A DNA stretch of 64,000 nt from G016234445 sp964438865 (GCA_964438865.1 CAYTMI010000001.1:611895-675894), one strand, 5' to 3'. Shown: positions 40,416 to 48,879, counted from the first letter of the stretch. Notes: a model not told the origin generated them from the sequence alone. Numbers and translations are program-made.

Positions 40416-41182
40416 ACCGTCACCCCCGTGCGTGTGAGCAATTCGACTGCGAGAGCATCGTAGGCGGTCGCGGCCCGGCCACCGGGCTCGTACCGGAAGA
40501 TCGACTGCCCGTGGCTCGGCGCCTCGCTGAGGCGGACGGCCCGAGGGATGATGGTCTGGAACGTCTCGGCGAAGTGAGTCCGGACCTCTTCGACCACCTG
40601 GGCAGCGAGACGGGTGCGGGGGTCGAACATGGTGAGGACCACGCCGAGGACGGAGAGGCCGGGATTGAGGTTGCGGCGGACGAGTTCGAGCGTCGCCATG
40701 AGGCGGCTCAGCCCTTCGAGCGCCATGTATTCGCACTGCACGGGGATGACGACGGTGTCAGTCGCGGTGAGCGCGTTGATGGTGAGGAGGCCGAGCGAGG
40801 GAGGGCAGTCGACGAAGATGTAGTCGTAGCTGTCGCGCAGCGGGTAGATGGCCGAAGCCAGGCGGCGTTCGCGGGCGAGGACGGGCACAAGTTCGACCTC
40901 GGCCCCGGCAAGGGCTGTGCTCGCAGGCATCAGGTCGATGCTTTCTTCCGGGACGGCGACAACGCAGGTCCGGGGTTCGACCTCTTCGAGGAGGGCTTCG
41001 TAGGTCCCGGCCTGGATGTTCGGTTCGACCCCGGCGGCACTGGTGGCGTTGCCCTGCGGATCCAGGTCGACGAGGAGGATGCGGTGGCCGCGGCGCCCGA
41101 CAGCCGCGGCCAGGGAGACGGCCGTCGTCGTCTTGCCCACGCCGCCCTTCTGGTTCACGAAGGTGATGACACGCGCACCCAT
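40412..41182 (-). CDS. parA: Chromosome partition ATPase ParA (Soj type)
   Basis: A 256-residue ParA/Soj ATPase that moves ParB-parS complexes over the nucleoid. The deviant Walker A is NQKGGVGKTTTAVSL. Walker A' is LLVDLDPQGNAT, and Walker B is DYIFVDCPPSLGLLT. There is no N-terminal HTH, so it is the chromosomal type. ATG 41182 overlaps the kinase stop as TGATG, and the ParB start overlaps its own stop. It is part of the long operon running from the BamB-like gene to RidA. Confidence 0.96.
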   Translation of the reverse strand: MGARVITFVNQKGGVGKTTTAVSLAAAVGRRGHRILLVDLDPQGNATSAAGVEPNIQAGTYEALLEEVEPRTCVVAVPEESIDLMPASTALAGAEVELVPVLARERRLASAIYPLRDSYDYIFVDCPPSLGLLTINALTATDTVVIPVQCEYMALEGLSRLMATLELVRRNLNPGLSVLGVVLTMFDPRTRLAAQVVEEVRTHFAETFQTIIPRAVRLSEAPSHGQSIFRYEPGGRAATAYDALAVELLTRTGVTV

Positions 41183-42006
41183 CAGGCGGTCACCTTCAGC
41201 CGGTCTTCGACCTGGGCACGGGTGGGCACGCCGTCGAGTCCCACGGCTTCCGTGGCGATCGCACCTGCGGCAAGGGCAAACTGGCAGGACGCGGCAAGGT
41301 CGCGGGTTTCGGCCATCCGGACGATGAAGGCGGTGGCGAAACAGTCGCCGGCGCCGGTCGGGTCCACGGGATCGGCGGGCATGGCGGCGAGATGGCTTTC
41401 GCGGCCTTCGCTATAGAGCGTCGCCCCACGGTAGCCGCGGGTGACGAAGGCGGTGGCGCCGCGGGCCATACAGAAGCGGGCGAGCGTCTCCGGGTCGGCG
41501 GTGTCTTCTTCGCTGAAGAAGAGGTACGCCCCCGCGACGGCGAAGGGCGTGGCGCGAGCAATCGGATCTGGCGCGGGGGAGACCCGGTGCTCGGCGTCGA
41601 CGCTGCGGAGCGTCCCCTGGAGCGAGACGGCGACGAACCGGGCGCGAAAGCCGGGAATGGCCGCGAGTTCGTGGAAGGCGGGCGCGACGATGAGCGCATC
41701 CGCGGCAGGGGGCAGCCCCATCGTGGCGGGCTTCAGTTGCGGGCCTTCCTCCAGGAGCAGTTGGGTGCGGTCGCCAGCGGCGTCATAGGTGTTGGCGTAG
41801 CGCGGGCACATATCCGCCGCCACGGTGCGGAGTTCGATACCTTCGAGCACCGCACGGTCGTACCAGGGGGTGAGGGCGGTGAAGAGCGTGACTTCGGCGC
41901 CAAGCGCGAGCGCCGTGCGGGCGGCATAGAGAGACGGCCCCCCCGGCACCCAGCGGCCGCCGGGCGCCCGGTCCTCAACCACGTTGCCAACGACGACGAT
42001 GTGCGT
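41182..42006 (-). CDS. PfkB family carbohydrate kinase, apparent ACG start
   Basis: A 274-residue PfkB kinase. The C-terminal signature DPTGAGDCFATAF with its catalytic Asp is intact, and VPGGPSLYAARTALALGAEV is the N-terminal substrate region. The first beta strand (HIVVVGNVVEDRAPGG) lies upstream of the first canonical codon, GTG 41982. Reading it requires a start at ACG 42006, which stands 6 bases after an excellent AAAGGAG ribosome-binding site. An ATG-to-ACG change is the simplest explanation. The gene sits between KhpB and ParA in one operon. The sugar or nucleoside substrate is unknown. Confidence 0.82.
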   Translation of the reverse strand, partial: THIVVVGNVVEDRAPGGRWVPGGPSLYAARTALALGAEVTLFTALTPWYDRAVLEGIELRTVAADMCPRYANTYDAAGDRTQLLLEEGPQLKPATMGLPPAADALIVAPAFHELAAIPGFRARFVAVSLQGTLRSVDAEHRVSPAPDPIARATPFAVAGAYLFFSEEDTADPETLARFCMARGATAFVTRGYRGATLYSEGRESHLAAMPADPVDPTGAGDCFATAFIVRMAETRDLAASCQFALAAGAIATEAVGLDGVPTRAQVEDRLKVTA

Positions 42007-42029
42007 GGCTGGCTCCTTTCGCCCGATCC

Positions 42030-43142
42030 CTACTGGCGGGCGCTGATGACGACTTTGCGATTGTCGCCTTCGCCGATGCTGTTCGTGACCAGTTCCGGGT
42101 CGTCAGCGAAGAGGATGTGGACGAGGCGCCGTTCGGCGGGGGACATCGGTTCGAGCGTGATCGGCGAGCCGGTCTCGCGGACGCGGTCGGCCATGCGCGT
42201 GGCAAGGGCGACCACCTGCTCTTCGCGGCGGTGCTTGTAGTGCTCGACATCGATGGTGACCCCGGGACGGTCCGGGTACCGGCGGTTGACGATGAGGTTG
42301 ACGATGTACTGGAGGGAGAGGAGGGTGTCGCCCCGGCGTCCGATGAGGAGGCCGAGATCGCTGCCACTTATGTCAATCACAGCGAGGGCCGTCCCCAGCC
42401 CGTCGCCGGCGGTGAGCGGCTCGCGGATGGTCAGCTCCGCGCCGATATCGAGGATGCGGAGGAGGTCATCAACGATGTGGGCGGCGAAATCGACCTCTTC
42501 GGCGTTGATGTCGGGGGCGACATAGGGGCCTTCTTCGCGGCGGCGGCGTTCGCCCCGGTCACCGCGTTCGGGGCGTTCGGGGCGTTCGGCGCGGGGCTCC
42601 CGCGGGGGACGCTCTCCCCGGGGTTGCGCTTCGCGCGGGGGACGGGCGCCGCGGGCAGCCGCTGGGGGCGGCGTGCCAGTCTCTTCGGCATAGCTGGGCG
42701 TGCGCATGAAGTCCTCAGCGGTCAGCTTCGGGGTCGCCGCTTCGAGACCAACGCGGGGAGCGCGCTCGCCACGGCCGCCGAAACGTCCGCGGGGAGCGGC
42801 CCGGTCACCACCGGCGGCCGGCTGCGGACCCCGACCGCCTTCACGGGGCGGGCGATCGGCGTCACGCGGGGGGCGGGGCCCGCCTCGCCCCTGGCCACTG
42901 CGCTGGGGGCCGCGGGGAATCCGGGTGTCCACGGCGGAGCGGTCGAACGGTTTGGGGGCGCCGGGAGTGGAGAGCCGTTCGACGCGGACGACCGCATCCT
43001 GGGCGCCACGGCCGAAGAGTCCGCCTTTGCGGCCTTCGTCCAGGACGACGAATTCGACTTCGTCGCGGGTTGCTCCGAGCTTGGTGAGCGCCCTGTTAAG
43101 GGCGTCTTCGACGGTTTTGCCGCTTGCTTCGGCCTGGTCCAT
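42030..43142 (-). CDS. khpB: RNA-binding protein KhpB (Jag)
   Basis: A 370-residue KhpB. It has the Jag N-terminal domain (SGKTVEDALNRALTKLGATRD), then a disordered linker of about 150 residues very rich in Arg, Gly and Pro. The KH domain (SDLGLLIGRRGDTLLSLQYIVNL) and the R3H domain (MSPAERRLVHILFADDPELV) follow. KhpB binds RNA and influences division and envelope growth. Its start lies 47 bases inside the end of yidC. The linker is much longer than in typical Jag proteins and resembles RGG-type condensate-forming tails. Confidence 0.93.
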   Translation of the reverse strand: MDQAEASGKTVEDALNRALTKLGATRDEVEFVVLDEGRKGGLFGRGAQDAVVRVERLSTPGAPKPFDRSAVDTRIPRGPQRSGQGRGGPRPPRDADRPPREGGRGPQPAAGGDRAAPRGRFGGRGERAPRVGLEAATPKLTAEDFMRTPSYAEETGTPPPAAARGARPPREAQPRGERPPREPRAERPERPERGDRGERRRREEGPYVAPDINAEEVDFAAHIVDDLLRILDIGAELTIREPLTAGDGLGTALAVIDISGSDLGLLIGRRGDTLLSLQYIVNLIVNRRYPDRPGVTIDVEHYKHRREEQVVALATRMADRVRETGSPITLEPMSPAERRLVHILFADDPELVTNSIGEGDNRKVVISARQ

Positions 43143-43995
43143 TGGTAGTCCTCAATTCACGAGCAGGTTGGGAAGGGGCGGGGGCCGCGCCTGTGCCGGG
43201 GCCCTCCGCGAGCGCTGCGGTGGCGGTGGGGCCGGGCCGCTTGAATACTGGTTCGATCTTCAGGAAAGGGAACCCGTAGGTAAGGATGTTGAACCCGATG
43301 CCGACGAGCGAGTTGACCACCCAGTAGAGGCTGACGCCGCTCGGGAAGCTGAGCGCGAAGAACGCGAACATCAGCGGCATCATGTAGGCCATCATCTGTT
43401 GCTGGGCCCGGGCCCGTTCGTCGGTGGTGACCGTGACCGTGGTCTTCGTCTGCGCCCAGGTCGTCAGTCCCACCAGGACGACCAGGAAGCCGGCCGCGCT
43501 CAGGAGGCCGGCATCGTTCGGGGTGGAGCGCAGGTCGAAGCCAAGAAAGAAGTTGTTGATCGGCACCGCGTGCTGGATGTAGCTCCAGTTGTAGAGGTGG
43601 CTTCCGAGCGATTCGAGGGCTTCGGGAGATTCAGGAAGCGTCTGGCGGATGGCGTAGAACAGGGCGATCAGCACCGGGAACTGGAGGAGCATAGGACCCA
43701 GGCAGCCGAGCGGGTTCACCCCGGCCTCCCGGTAGGCCTTCATCGTCTCTTCCTGGCGGCGCTTGGGGTCGCTGAACTTCTTGTTGATCTCCTGGACGCG
43801 AGGCTGGAGCGACTGCATGGCCCGCGTCTGGTGGAGCTGCCGAAGCGTCAGGGGGAAGGTGACGACGCGGATGATGACGGTGAAGGCGATGATCGCCAGG
43901 CCGAAGCTGCCGAAGAGGACCTGGTTGAGGATGACCAGGAAATTGATCATCGGGTCCAGGAGCGCGACCGTGAAGATGTCGCCGAGCACTGCCAT
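43096..43995 (-). CDS. yidC: Membrane protein insertase YidC
   Basis: A 299-residue YidC/Oxa1 insertase without the large periplasmic domain. The five-span core is present: FTVIIRVVTFPLTLRQLHQ with the conserved groove Arg, GCLGPMLLQFPVLIALFYAI, and the final spans around FALSFPSGVSLYWVVN. It helps insert membrane proteins. The Lys/Arg-rich tail can contact ribosomes. ATG 43995 overlaps the upstream lipoprotein stop as TGATG. The start one codon earlier is GTG and less likely. Confidence 0.96.
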   Translation of the reverse strand: MAVLGDIFTVALLDPMINFLVILNQVLFGSFGLAIIAFTVIIRVVTFPLTLRQLHQTRAMQSLQPRVQEINKKFSDPKRRQEETMKAYREAGVNPLGCLGPMLLQFPVLIALFYAIRQTLPESPEALESLGSHLYNWSYIQHAVPINNFFLGFDLRSTPNDAGLLSAAGFLVVLVGLTTWAQTKTTVTVTTDERARAQQQMMAYMMPLMFAFFALSFPSGVSLYWVVNSLVGIGFNILTYGFPFLKIEPVFKRPGPTATAALAEGPGTGAAPAPSQPARELRTTNGPGRSKRQNRRRRP

Positions 43996-45125
43996 CACTT
44001 CGGCACCGCCGCCACCGGGATTTCAACCACCTGGCCGTTGGGCGTCGCCTGGAAGAGCTTGCCTTTCGTGGTCGCGATGATGGCCTTGCCGGCGAAGCGC
44101 GTGTTCGCGGGCCCCACAGTCACGTCTGCCCGGATCGTGCCCACGCCTGCGAGGGGAACCGTGTTCTGGAGAGCCCCATCGGCGAGCTTGATGAAGTGGA
44201 CGACAGGTTCGCGGTCGGCGAGCACGAGGACATCATCCACGATCGCCGGGCCCGACTTCACCTTCTGGCCGGCTGAGTAGGTCCACTTCGTCTTCCCGGT
44301 AGTTATGTCAAGTGCATATACTTCACCGGAGAGGTCCCCGAAGTAGGCGATGCCATCCTTAAACGCCGGCGTGTTCCAAACCCAGTCGGACGCCTGGAAG
44401 GGACCGGAGACGGGGGTCCCGGTGCCCGTGTCGAGGATGAACACCTTCTTGGAGAGCGTCGGGACGAACAGCCGGTTGTCGCCGAGTAAGCTAAGCGAGG
44501 CGATCGCGCTCTCCGTTTCGAACTCCCAGCGCGTGGCGCCATCGGCCACCGCGAGGCTGCGGACCTTCCCGCCCATGGTTGCGACGACGACGGAGTCCCC
44601 CACGCCGACCGGCGCCGCCCAGATGCCGCCGTCGACCTTCTTCGGTTGCGCCCATCCTGTGGCAGGGTTCCCGGTCGCGGGGTCGAAGGCGTACAGGTAC
44701 CCCTCGTCGGTGGCGACGAAGAGGCGGCCGCCGGCGAGCGTCGGCCCGTCGAGGACGTGGCCCTTCAGTTCCTTTGGCCCCCAGGTGATGGACCCGGTGG
44801 CCGGGTTGAGAGCGAAGAGCCCTGCCGCGTAGGCGGCGACGTAGAGGCGGTCGCCGTCGCGGACAGGTTCGCCGTAGGTCGCTTCGGGATTGAGGTCCTT
44901 CTGGTTCGCCAGGTTCGAGTTGGGGAACTGCCACGATTGCGAGAGGGGATCCGAAAGCAGCGGGATCGCGGCGAGGCGATCCTTGTCCGGATAGTAGTAG
45001 AGCGAATCTGAATCGAAGGTAGGGGCGGCCCAACCCTGGGGTTTGACGACGCCGCCGCAGGACGAAAGCGCGGCCGCGGCGACGACGAGCAGGATGGCAG
45101 CCCCGAGCAGGCGGGGAAGTTTCAC
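43995..45125 (-). CDS. BamB-like PQQ-repeat beta-propeller lipoprotein
   Basis: A 376-residue exported lipoprotein with a signal and lipobox LSSC. The body consists of repeated PQQ-type blades (LFALNPATGSITWG, LYAFDPATGNPATGW, VYALDITTGKTKW). BamB in diderms scaffolds outer-membrane assembly. Here the role is unknown, though placement directly before yidC suggests a part in envelope protein insertion or folding. GTG 45125 is supported by TAAGCT ending 6 bases upstream, so its transcript should be leaderless. It heads the yidC-khpB-kinase-parAB operon. Confidence 0.9.
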   Translation of the reverse strand: MKLPRLLGAAILLVVAAAALSSCGGVVKPQGWAAPTFDSDSLYYYPDKDRLAAIPLLSDPLSQSWQFPNSNLANQKDLNPEATYGEPVRDGDRLYVAAYAAGLFALNPATGSITWGPKELKGHVLDGPTLAGGRLFVATDEGYLYAFDPATGNPATGWAQPKKVDGGIWAAPVGVGDSVVVATMGGKVRSLAVADGATRWEFETESAIASLSLLGDNRLFVPTLSKKVFILDTGTGTPVSGPFQASDWVWNTPAFKDGIAYFGDLSGEVYALDITTGKTKWTYSAGQKVKSGPAIVDDVLVLADREPVVHFIKLADGALQNTVPLAGVGTIRADVTVGPANTRFAGKAIIATTKGKLFQATPNGQVVEIPVAAVPK

Positions 45126-45131
45126 CGGGAT

Positions 45132-45137
45132 AGCTTA
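45132..45137 (-). promoter_or_regulatory. TANNNT -10 element (TAAGCT), leaderless
   Basis: On the minus strand TAAGCT-ATCCCG-GTG gives a 6-base spacing to the start at 45125. It is probably the main promoter of the yidC-parB operon. Confidence 0.55.
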
Positions 45138-45307
45138 TGGTGGCCCGGTGCTACCGGCGAATCAGCGCCTGCACGGAGCCAACCCACTCTCCATCCCGAG
45201 CCGGGCCGTAAGACGCCCGCATCGGAGCCCTCCTTCAGTAGCCCGACTGCCAGGGAGGGCCGGGTCCCGTTTTCTCGGCGAAAACGGGGTTGCCGAGTCT
45301 AGAACCG

Positions 45308-45384
45308 TGTTTCACCGTCATGTTCGACGTGAAACATCCGGGCGCTTGGGCTGGGTGTTTCACGGGAAACGCGACGGTGAAACA
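45308..45384. other. Cluster of parS-like ParB-binding sites
   Basis: The bacterial parS consensus is TGTTTCACGTGAAACA. Two near-full sites occur: TGTTCGACGTGAAACA (45321-45336, two mismatches) and TGTTTCACGGGAAACG (45356-45371, two mismatches). Perfect half-sites flank them, TGTTTCAC at 45308-45315 and GTGAAACA at 45377-45384. They lie in the 303-base non-coding stretch upstream of the BamB-like/yidC operon that ends in parAB. This probably marks the origin-proximal region. The rest of the stretch (45126-45300) holds only the promoter. Confidence 0.75.
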
Positions 45385-45428
45385 TTGCTGGACGCCTGTT
45401 ACGCTTGCGGCGAACGGCGGAGGGCAGC

Positions 45429-45770
45429 GTGGACGACTTCTCGACGGGCTATCTCCTCGGTCTCCTCGCCGGCGAGGGGCACTTCGGTGGCGACGGCCGC
45501 CAGCCCCAGGTCACGATCCGCATGCACACTCGCCACGAACGGCTCTTCCACTGGCTGGTCGCTACCGTGCCCGGCAGCAAACTCTACGGCCCCTACCACC
45601 ACGGCGGTCGCGACTACTACCAGTGGATGGTTCGGGGTGCCACACTCCGCGAAATCGTCGTCCCCCTGATTCAGCAGCACCTGCCCCAGCTCGATGACTA
45701 CGTCGCCGGCCGCTTCCGGACGATGTGCGAACGCTACGGGATCTCGTTGCCGCCGGGGACGGGGTCGTAG
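45429..45770 (+). CDS. Small LAGLIDADG-type protein
   Basis: A 113-residue protein with one LAGLIDADG motif near its N-terminus (TGYLLGLLAGEGHFGGDG). Basic, strand-rich sequence follows (VTIRMHTRHERLFHWLV). Single-motif members act as homodimeric homing endonucleases. Some relatives have become DNA-binding regulators. No intron or intein is visible around it. GTG 45429 was chosen because GGAGG lies 5 bases upstream. Its 3' end overlaps yidD by 37 bases on the opposite strand. It sits inside the normally unbroken rpmH-rnpA-yidD-yidC block, right beside the parS-like sites. Confidence 0.78.
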   Translation: MDDFSTGYLLGLLAGEGHFGGDGRQPQVTIRMHTRHERLFHWLVATVPGSKLYGPYHHGGRDYYQWMVRGATLREIVVPLIQQHLPQLDDYVAGRFRTMCERYGISLPPGTGS

Positions 45771-45961
45771 CCCCGCCCGCCGCCCGGCCGGCAGCGCCCC
45801 AGCCTCTTCAGCGCCAGCCAGCCGCCGCGGAACGCCCCGAAGCGCTCGATCGCATCGTATCCGTAGCGAGAACAGCTCGGTTCGAACCTGCAAACGTTCG
45901 GCATGAGGCCCGAAAGCGTCACCTGGTAGATTCGAATCAGCCACAGGAGCGGGTATTTCAC
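45734..45961 (-). CDS. yidD: Membrane insertion efficiency factor YidD
   Basis: A 75-residue YidD with the diagnostic CRFEPSCSRYGYDAIERFGA and GGWLALKRLGRCRPGG. The amphipathic N-terminus holds it at the inner membrane, where it assists YidC. ATG 45961 overlaps the rnpA stop as ATGA. Confidence 0.96.
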   Translation of the reverse strand: MKYPLLWLIRIYQVTLSGLMPNVCRFEPSCSRYGYDAIERFGAFRGGWLALKRLGRCRPGGGRGYDPVPGGNEIP

Positions 45962-46302
45962 GCGGTATCCCCTGCGACCAAACCGGCCTTCCGGAGCGCC
46001 CGAAGCAGCGCCGCGCGCAGTTCGCTGTAGGACGATGTCATCGCTCCCGCCCGCGCCGTGACGATAACGTCGTGACCGGGAACCACGGGAATATCTCGCG
46101 CCGCTTCCCGCAGCCGCCGCTTCACCCGGTTCCGCCGCACGGACTGCTTCGCCAGGCGCTTCCCTACCGCGAATCCCCAGCGCGCCGGTTGCCCTTCGTT
46201 CGGGAAACAGCGGAGAACGAGAAGAGGACCGCCAACGACGGTCCCCTTGCTGTATACCGAGTCAAATTCCGGGCCTTTGCGGAGCCGCCGCGCGCGTTCC
46301 AT
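45958..46302 (-). CDS. rnpA: Ribonuclease P protein component
   Basis: A 114-residue RnpA. The conserved basic motif is RWGFAVGKRLAKQSVRRNRVKRRLRE, seen here as GFAVGKRLAKQSVRRN then RVKRRLREA. It binds RNase P RNA and precursor tRNA leaders for 5' maturation. It begins 37 bases after rpmH, the classic arrangement, and overlaps yidD by four bases. Confidence 0.96.
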   Translation of the reverse strand: MERARRLRKGPEFDSVYSKGTVVGGPLLVLRCFPNEGQPARWGFAVGKRLAKQSVRRNRVKRRLREAARDIPVVPGHDVIVTARAGAMTSSYSELRAALLRALRKAGLVAGDTA

Positions 46303-46339
46303 GAGCGCCTCCGGGGGCCTGTGCCCGATTCGACCTGTC

Positions 46340-46483
46340 CTAGACGACGGTAAGGCGCTTGCGCCCCTGGAGGCGTCGTGCCTTCAGGACGAGGCGGCCG
46401 GCCCGCGAGGCCATGCGCTTGCGGAACCCGTGATTGCGCTTCCGGGGGATGACGTGGGGCTGATAAGTGCGCTTGGTAGACAC
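46340..46483 (-). CDS. rpmH: 50S ribosomal protein L34
   Basis: A 47-residue protein, VSTKRTYQPHVIPRKRNHGF and onward to GRKRLTVV, the unmistakable L34 sequence. The start is GTG 46483, five bases after AGGAGG. It heads the rpmH-rnpA-yidD operon. The 78-base gap upstream to the transglycosylase stop holds its promoter. Confidence 0.97.
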   Translation of the reverse strand: MSTKRTYQPHVIPRKRNHGFRKRMASRAGRLVLKARRLQGRKRLTVV

Positions 46484-46561
46484 TCTGGCCTCCTTCTCTG
46501 CAGCAGGGATGCGTGAACCGTTATCGTAACCTTATCCCCCGCTAACGGTCGAATCAGCGCG

Positions 46562-48799
46562 TCAAGGGGCATAGGCGGCCAGGTAGTGCGCGTAGTGCTC
46601 CATCACCGCCTGCACGTAGTGCTTCGTCTCCGCGTAGTCCACAGCCTCGACGAAGTCTGCCGGCCGGAGGCCTGCCGAAGCTGCCACCCACCGCGCGGCC
46701 GCTCCCGGGCCCGCATTGTAGGCCGCGAGCGCCGCGTAGGGGTTGCCGAACCTCCGGAGTTGCGCGCCGATGTAGTTTGCCCCGAATTCGAGGCTAATGG
46801 CCGGCCGGAAAAGGTGTGCGGGGTCGAAGTCGTCGTAGCCGAGCGACCCTGCGATTGCCTGGCCGGTCTCCGGGATCACCTGCGTCAGGCCCAACGCGCC
46901 CGCCGTCGACCCCGCGGCAGGGTCCCAGAAGCTCTCCTGCCGCACCAGGGCCGCCAGCCAGAGGGGGTCGAGGCCGTTGTCGCGCGACACTTCGTCCAGC
47001 GTCGCCACGTAGGCCACGGGGTAGATCACCTTCAGGAGCGGCTGCGGCGCCTCCCAGTCGCGGACGCCGAGCGAGATTCGAAGCCGGACACCCAGCCGCG
47101 CCGCCAGGTCGACCAGCCCCAGCTCGTGGGACTCTCTGATGGCGCGATAGAGCTCCCAGCCGCCTGCGCGTTCCGCATCCAGCGCCAGGAGCTCTCTGGC
47201 TTCGCTCCGCAACCCCACCGCGACCAGGTCCGCGGCCGGCGACGACGCCCCCGCGGGCGGCATCGCGCCCAACAGCGTGACGAGCCACGTTTCGAACGCC
47301 GCCCAGTCCGGGCCCGAGAGGTCGCGTGCCCGGTAGCCCGCGTCGGGGGCGCCGGTGCCGTTGAGCGCGCGAGCTGCTTCCATGGCGTGGAAGGCCAGCG
47401 GTTCGCTCGCGGCGGCGGCGCGATAGGCTGCGCCCGCGGCCAGGCGGTCGCCGGCTGCTTCGTGAGCCCGCGCTTTCCAGTAGAGCAAGCGGGCGCTGGC
47501 CGCAAGCTGGAGGCTATCCCAGGCGGCGACCGCGCCGGCAGGTTCTCCGGCGGCAAGGAGTGTGTACCCCGCTCGGAAGGCGGCCTCTTCGGTGAACTCA
47601 CCCGGGGGTCCTCCCTGTACCAGTGTTACATAACGTGTACTGGCGCCGTCGGGGTCCCCGAGGAGTTCCGCCATCCGCGCCGCCCAGTAGCGCGCCCTGT
47701 GGGCGTAACGGTCGCCCGTCCCCTGCGCGGCCGCCGCATCGTAGTTCGCCAGCGCCGCCCGGTAGTCCCCGAGGTCCTCCAGTGCAGCGCCGAGGTAGAA
47801 GTACCGGAACGTCAGCTCGGCCGCGCCGATCCCCGGTTCCCCAACGCCTGCTTCGAGCACCCGCCGCGCCTCGGAGGGCATCCCCCGGCGGTAATACACG
47901 AGCCCTTCGGAGCCCGCGTCGGCGGGATGCCCGGCCGCCCGCAACTGCGCCAGTGCCCCCACCGCGTAGACGGACCCCGGCGACCCGGTGACGATGGCCT
48001 GCCGCTGCGCCGCCGCGAGCGCCGTGTCCCCCGTCTCCGCCGCGACCGTCGCCAGCCGGGCGCGGTCCGCCGGCAGCCCCGTCGCCGCTGCGAGTTCTGA
48101 CAGCCAGCGCACCTCGCCCGCGAGGTCGCCGTCAGCCCGCGCAACCTCCGCCCGCTCCCGCAGGATTGCGACGTACAGCGCTCCCGGGGTCGATGCAGAC
48201 GCGAGCAGCGCATCCCAGGCGGCGAACGCCGCGCTTAGCGGTCCCACCCGGGATGCCGCGCGTGCGTACTCGTGCTTCACATAAGACCGCAGGGGACCCG
48301 CGTTCGCCACGCTCGCCGGCCGCAGCACCGCCTCAGCTTCTATCCAGCCGCCAGCGTCGTTCAACCGCCGCCCCAGGAGATACGCGGCCCGCATTCCCGC
48401 CGCAGTGGTGACCGGCGCCGCCGCCACCGCCTCCCGGAGACGCCGTATCCCCTCAGCCGGGTGGCCGGCCTCCGTCAGCGCGACAGCTTCGCCGATGAGC
48501 GCGTCCGCCCGCGACGGCGTCGAAGGTGGCTCCGCGGCAGCTACCGCGGCCCAGGCGACCGCCGCCTCCGCGTACCTGCCCTCGGCGGCGAGCCGCCCCG
48601 CGCGGGCTGCTGTGGCGGGCACGGGCGTGGCCGTCGGCACGGGCGATGGCGTGGCTGCTGGAGCAGTCGGCGTGGCCGGGCCGGCCGATGGCTCCACGGT
48701 CGGGGACGACGCCGGGCGTGTCCTCCCCGTGCAGGAAGCGGCAACGAGGGCCGCGAGTACCACGGCCAGGACCGCCCCGGCCGGTTTGCATCTGCGCAT
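46562..48799 (-). CDS. Soluble-type lytic transglycosylase lipoprotein
   Basis: A 745-residue Slt-like enzyme that cleaves peptidoglycan glycan strands. It has a signal with lipobox LVAASC, then a Thr/Pro linker. A long superhelical tetratricopeptide-like region (about 70-560) follows, rich in A-A-W-A and Y-R-A-A-L repeats. The C-terminal catalytic domain has ALVRQESFWDPAAGS with the catalytic Glu, GALGLTQVIPETG and ALAAYNAGPG. The start is ATG 48799. An adjacent GTG 48802 lies 7 bases after TAGCAT and could start a leaderless form. Confidence 0.94.
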   Translation of the reverse strand: MRRCKPAGAVLAVVLAALVAASCTGRTRPASSPTVEPSAGPATPTAPAATPSPVPTATPVPATAARAGRLAAEGRYAEAAVAWAAVAAAEPPSTPSRADALIGEAVALTEAGHPAEGIRRLREAVAAAPVTTAAGMRAAYLLGRRLNDAGGWIEAEAVLRPASVANAGPLRSYVKHEYARAASRVGPLSAAFAAWDALLASASTPGALYVAILRERAEVARADGDLAGEVRWLSELAAATGLPADRARLATVAAETGDTALAAAQRQAIVTGSPGSVYAVGALAQLRAAGHPADAGSEGLVYYRRGMPSEARRVLEAGVGEPGIGAAELTFRYFYLGAALEDLGDYRAALANYDAAAAQGTGDRYAHRARYWAARMAELLGDPDGASTRYVTLVQGGPPGEFTEEAAFRAGYTLLAAGEPAGAVAAWDSLQLAASARLLYWKARAHEAAGDRLAAGAAYRAAAASEPLAFHAMEAARALNGTGAPDAGYRARDLSGPDWAAFETWLVTLLGAMPPAGASSPAADLVAVGLRSEARELLALDAERAGGWELYRAIRESHELGLVDLAARLGVRLRISLGVRDWEAPQPLLKVIYPVAYVATLDEVSRDNGLDPLWLAALVRQESFWDPAAGSTAGALGLTQVIPETGQAIAGSLGYDDFDPAHLFRPAISLEFGANYIGAQLRRFGNPYAALAAYNAGPGAAARWVAASAGLRPADFVEAVDYAETKHYVQAVMEHYAHYLAAYAP

Positions 48800-48879
48800 C
48801 ACCCTCCCGATGCTAGGCTGCGAGCCCCGAAGCCGGCAATCATTCGCCCGGCAAACCGGAAAGGTACGGTCCCTCACCC

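Noticed and set aside
46532..46540. DnaA box (TTATCCCCC) near rpmH
   Set aside because: Two mismatches to TTATCCACA and a single occurrence. Not enough to call oriC, and no dnaA gene is in the window.
46586..48100. 504-codon plus-strand frame opposite the transglycosylase
   Set aside because: Antisense shadow with Arg/Pro/Gly-heavy composition, and the minus-strand gene is clear.
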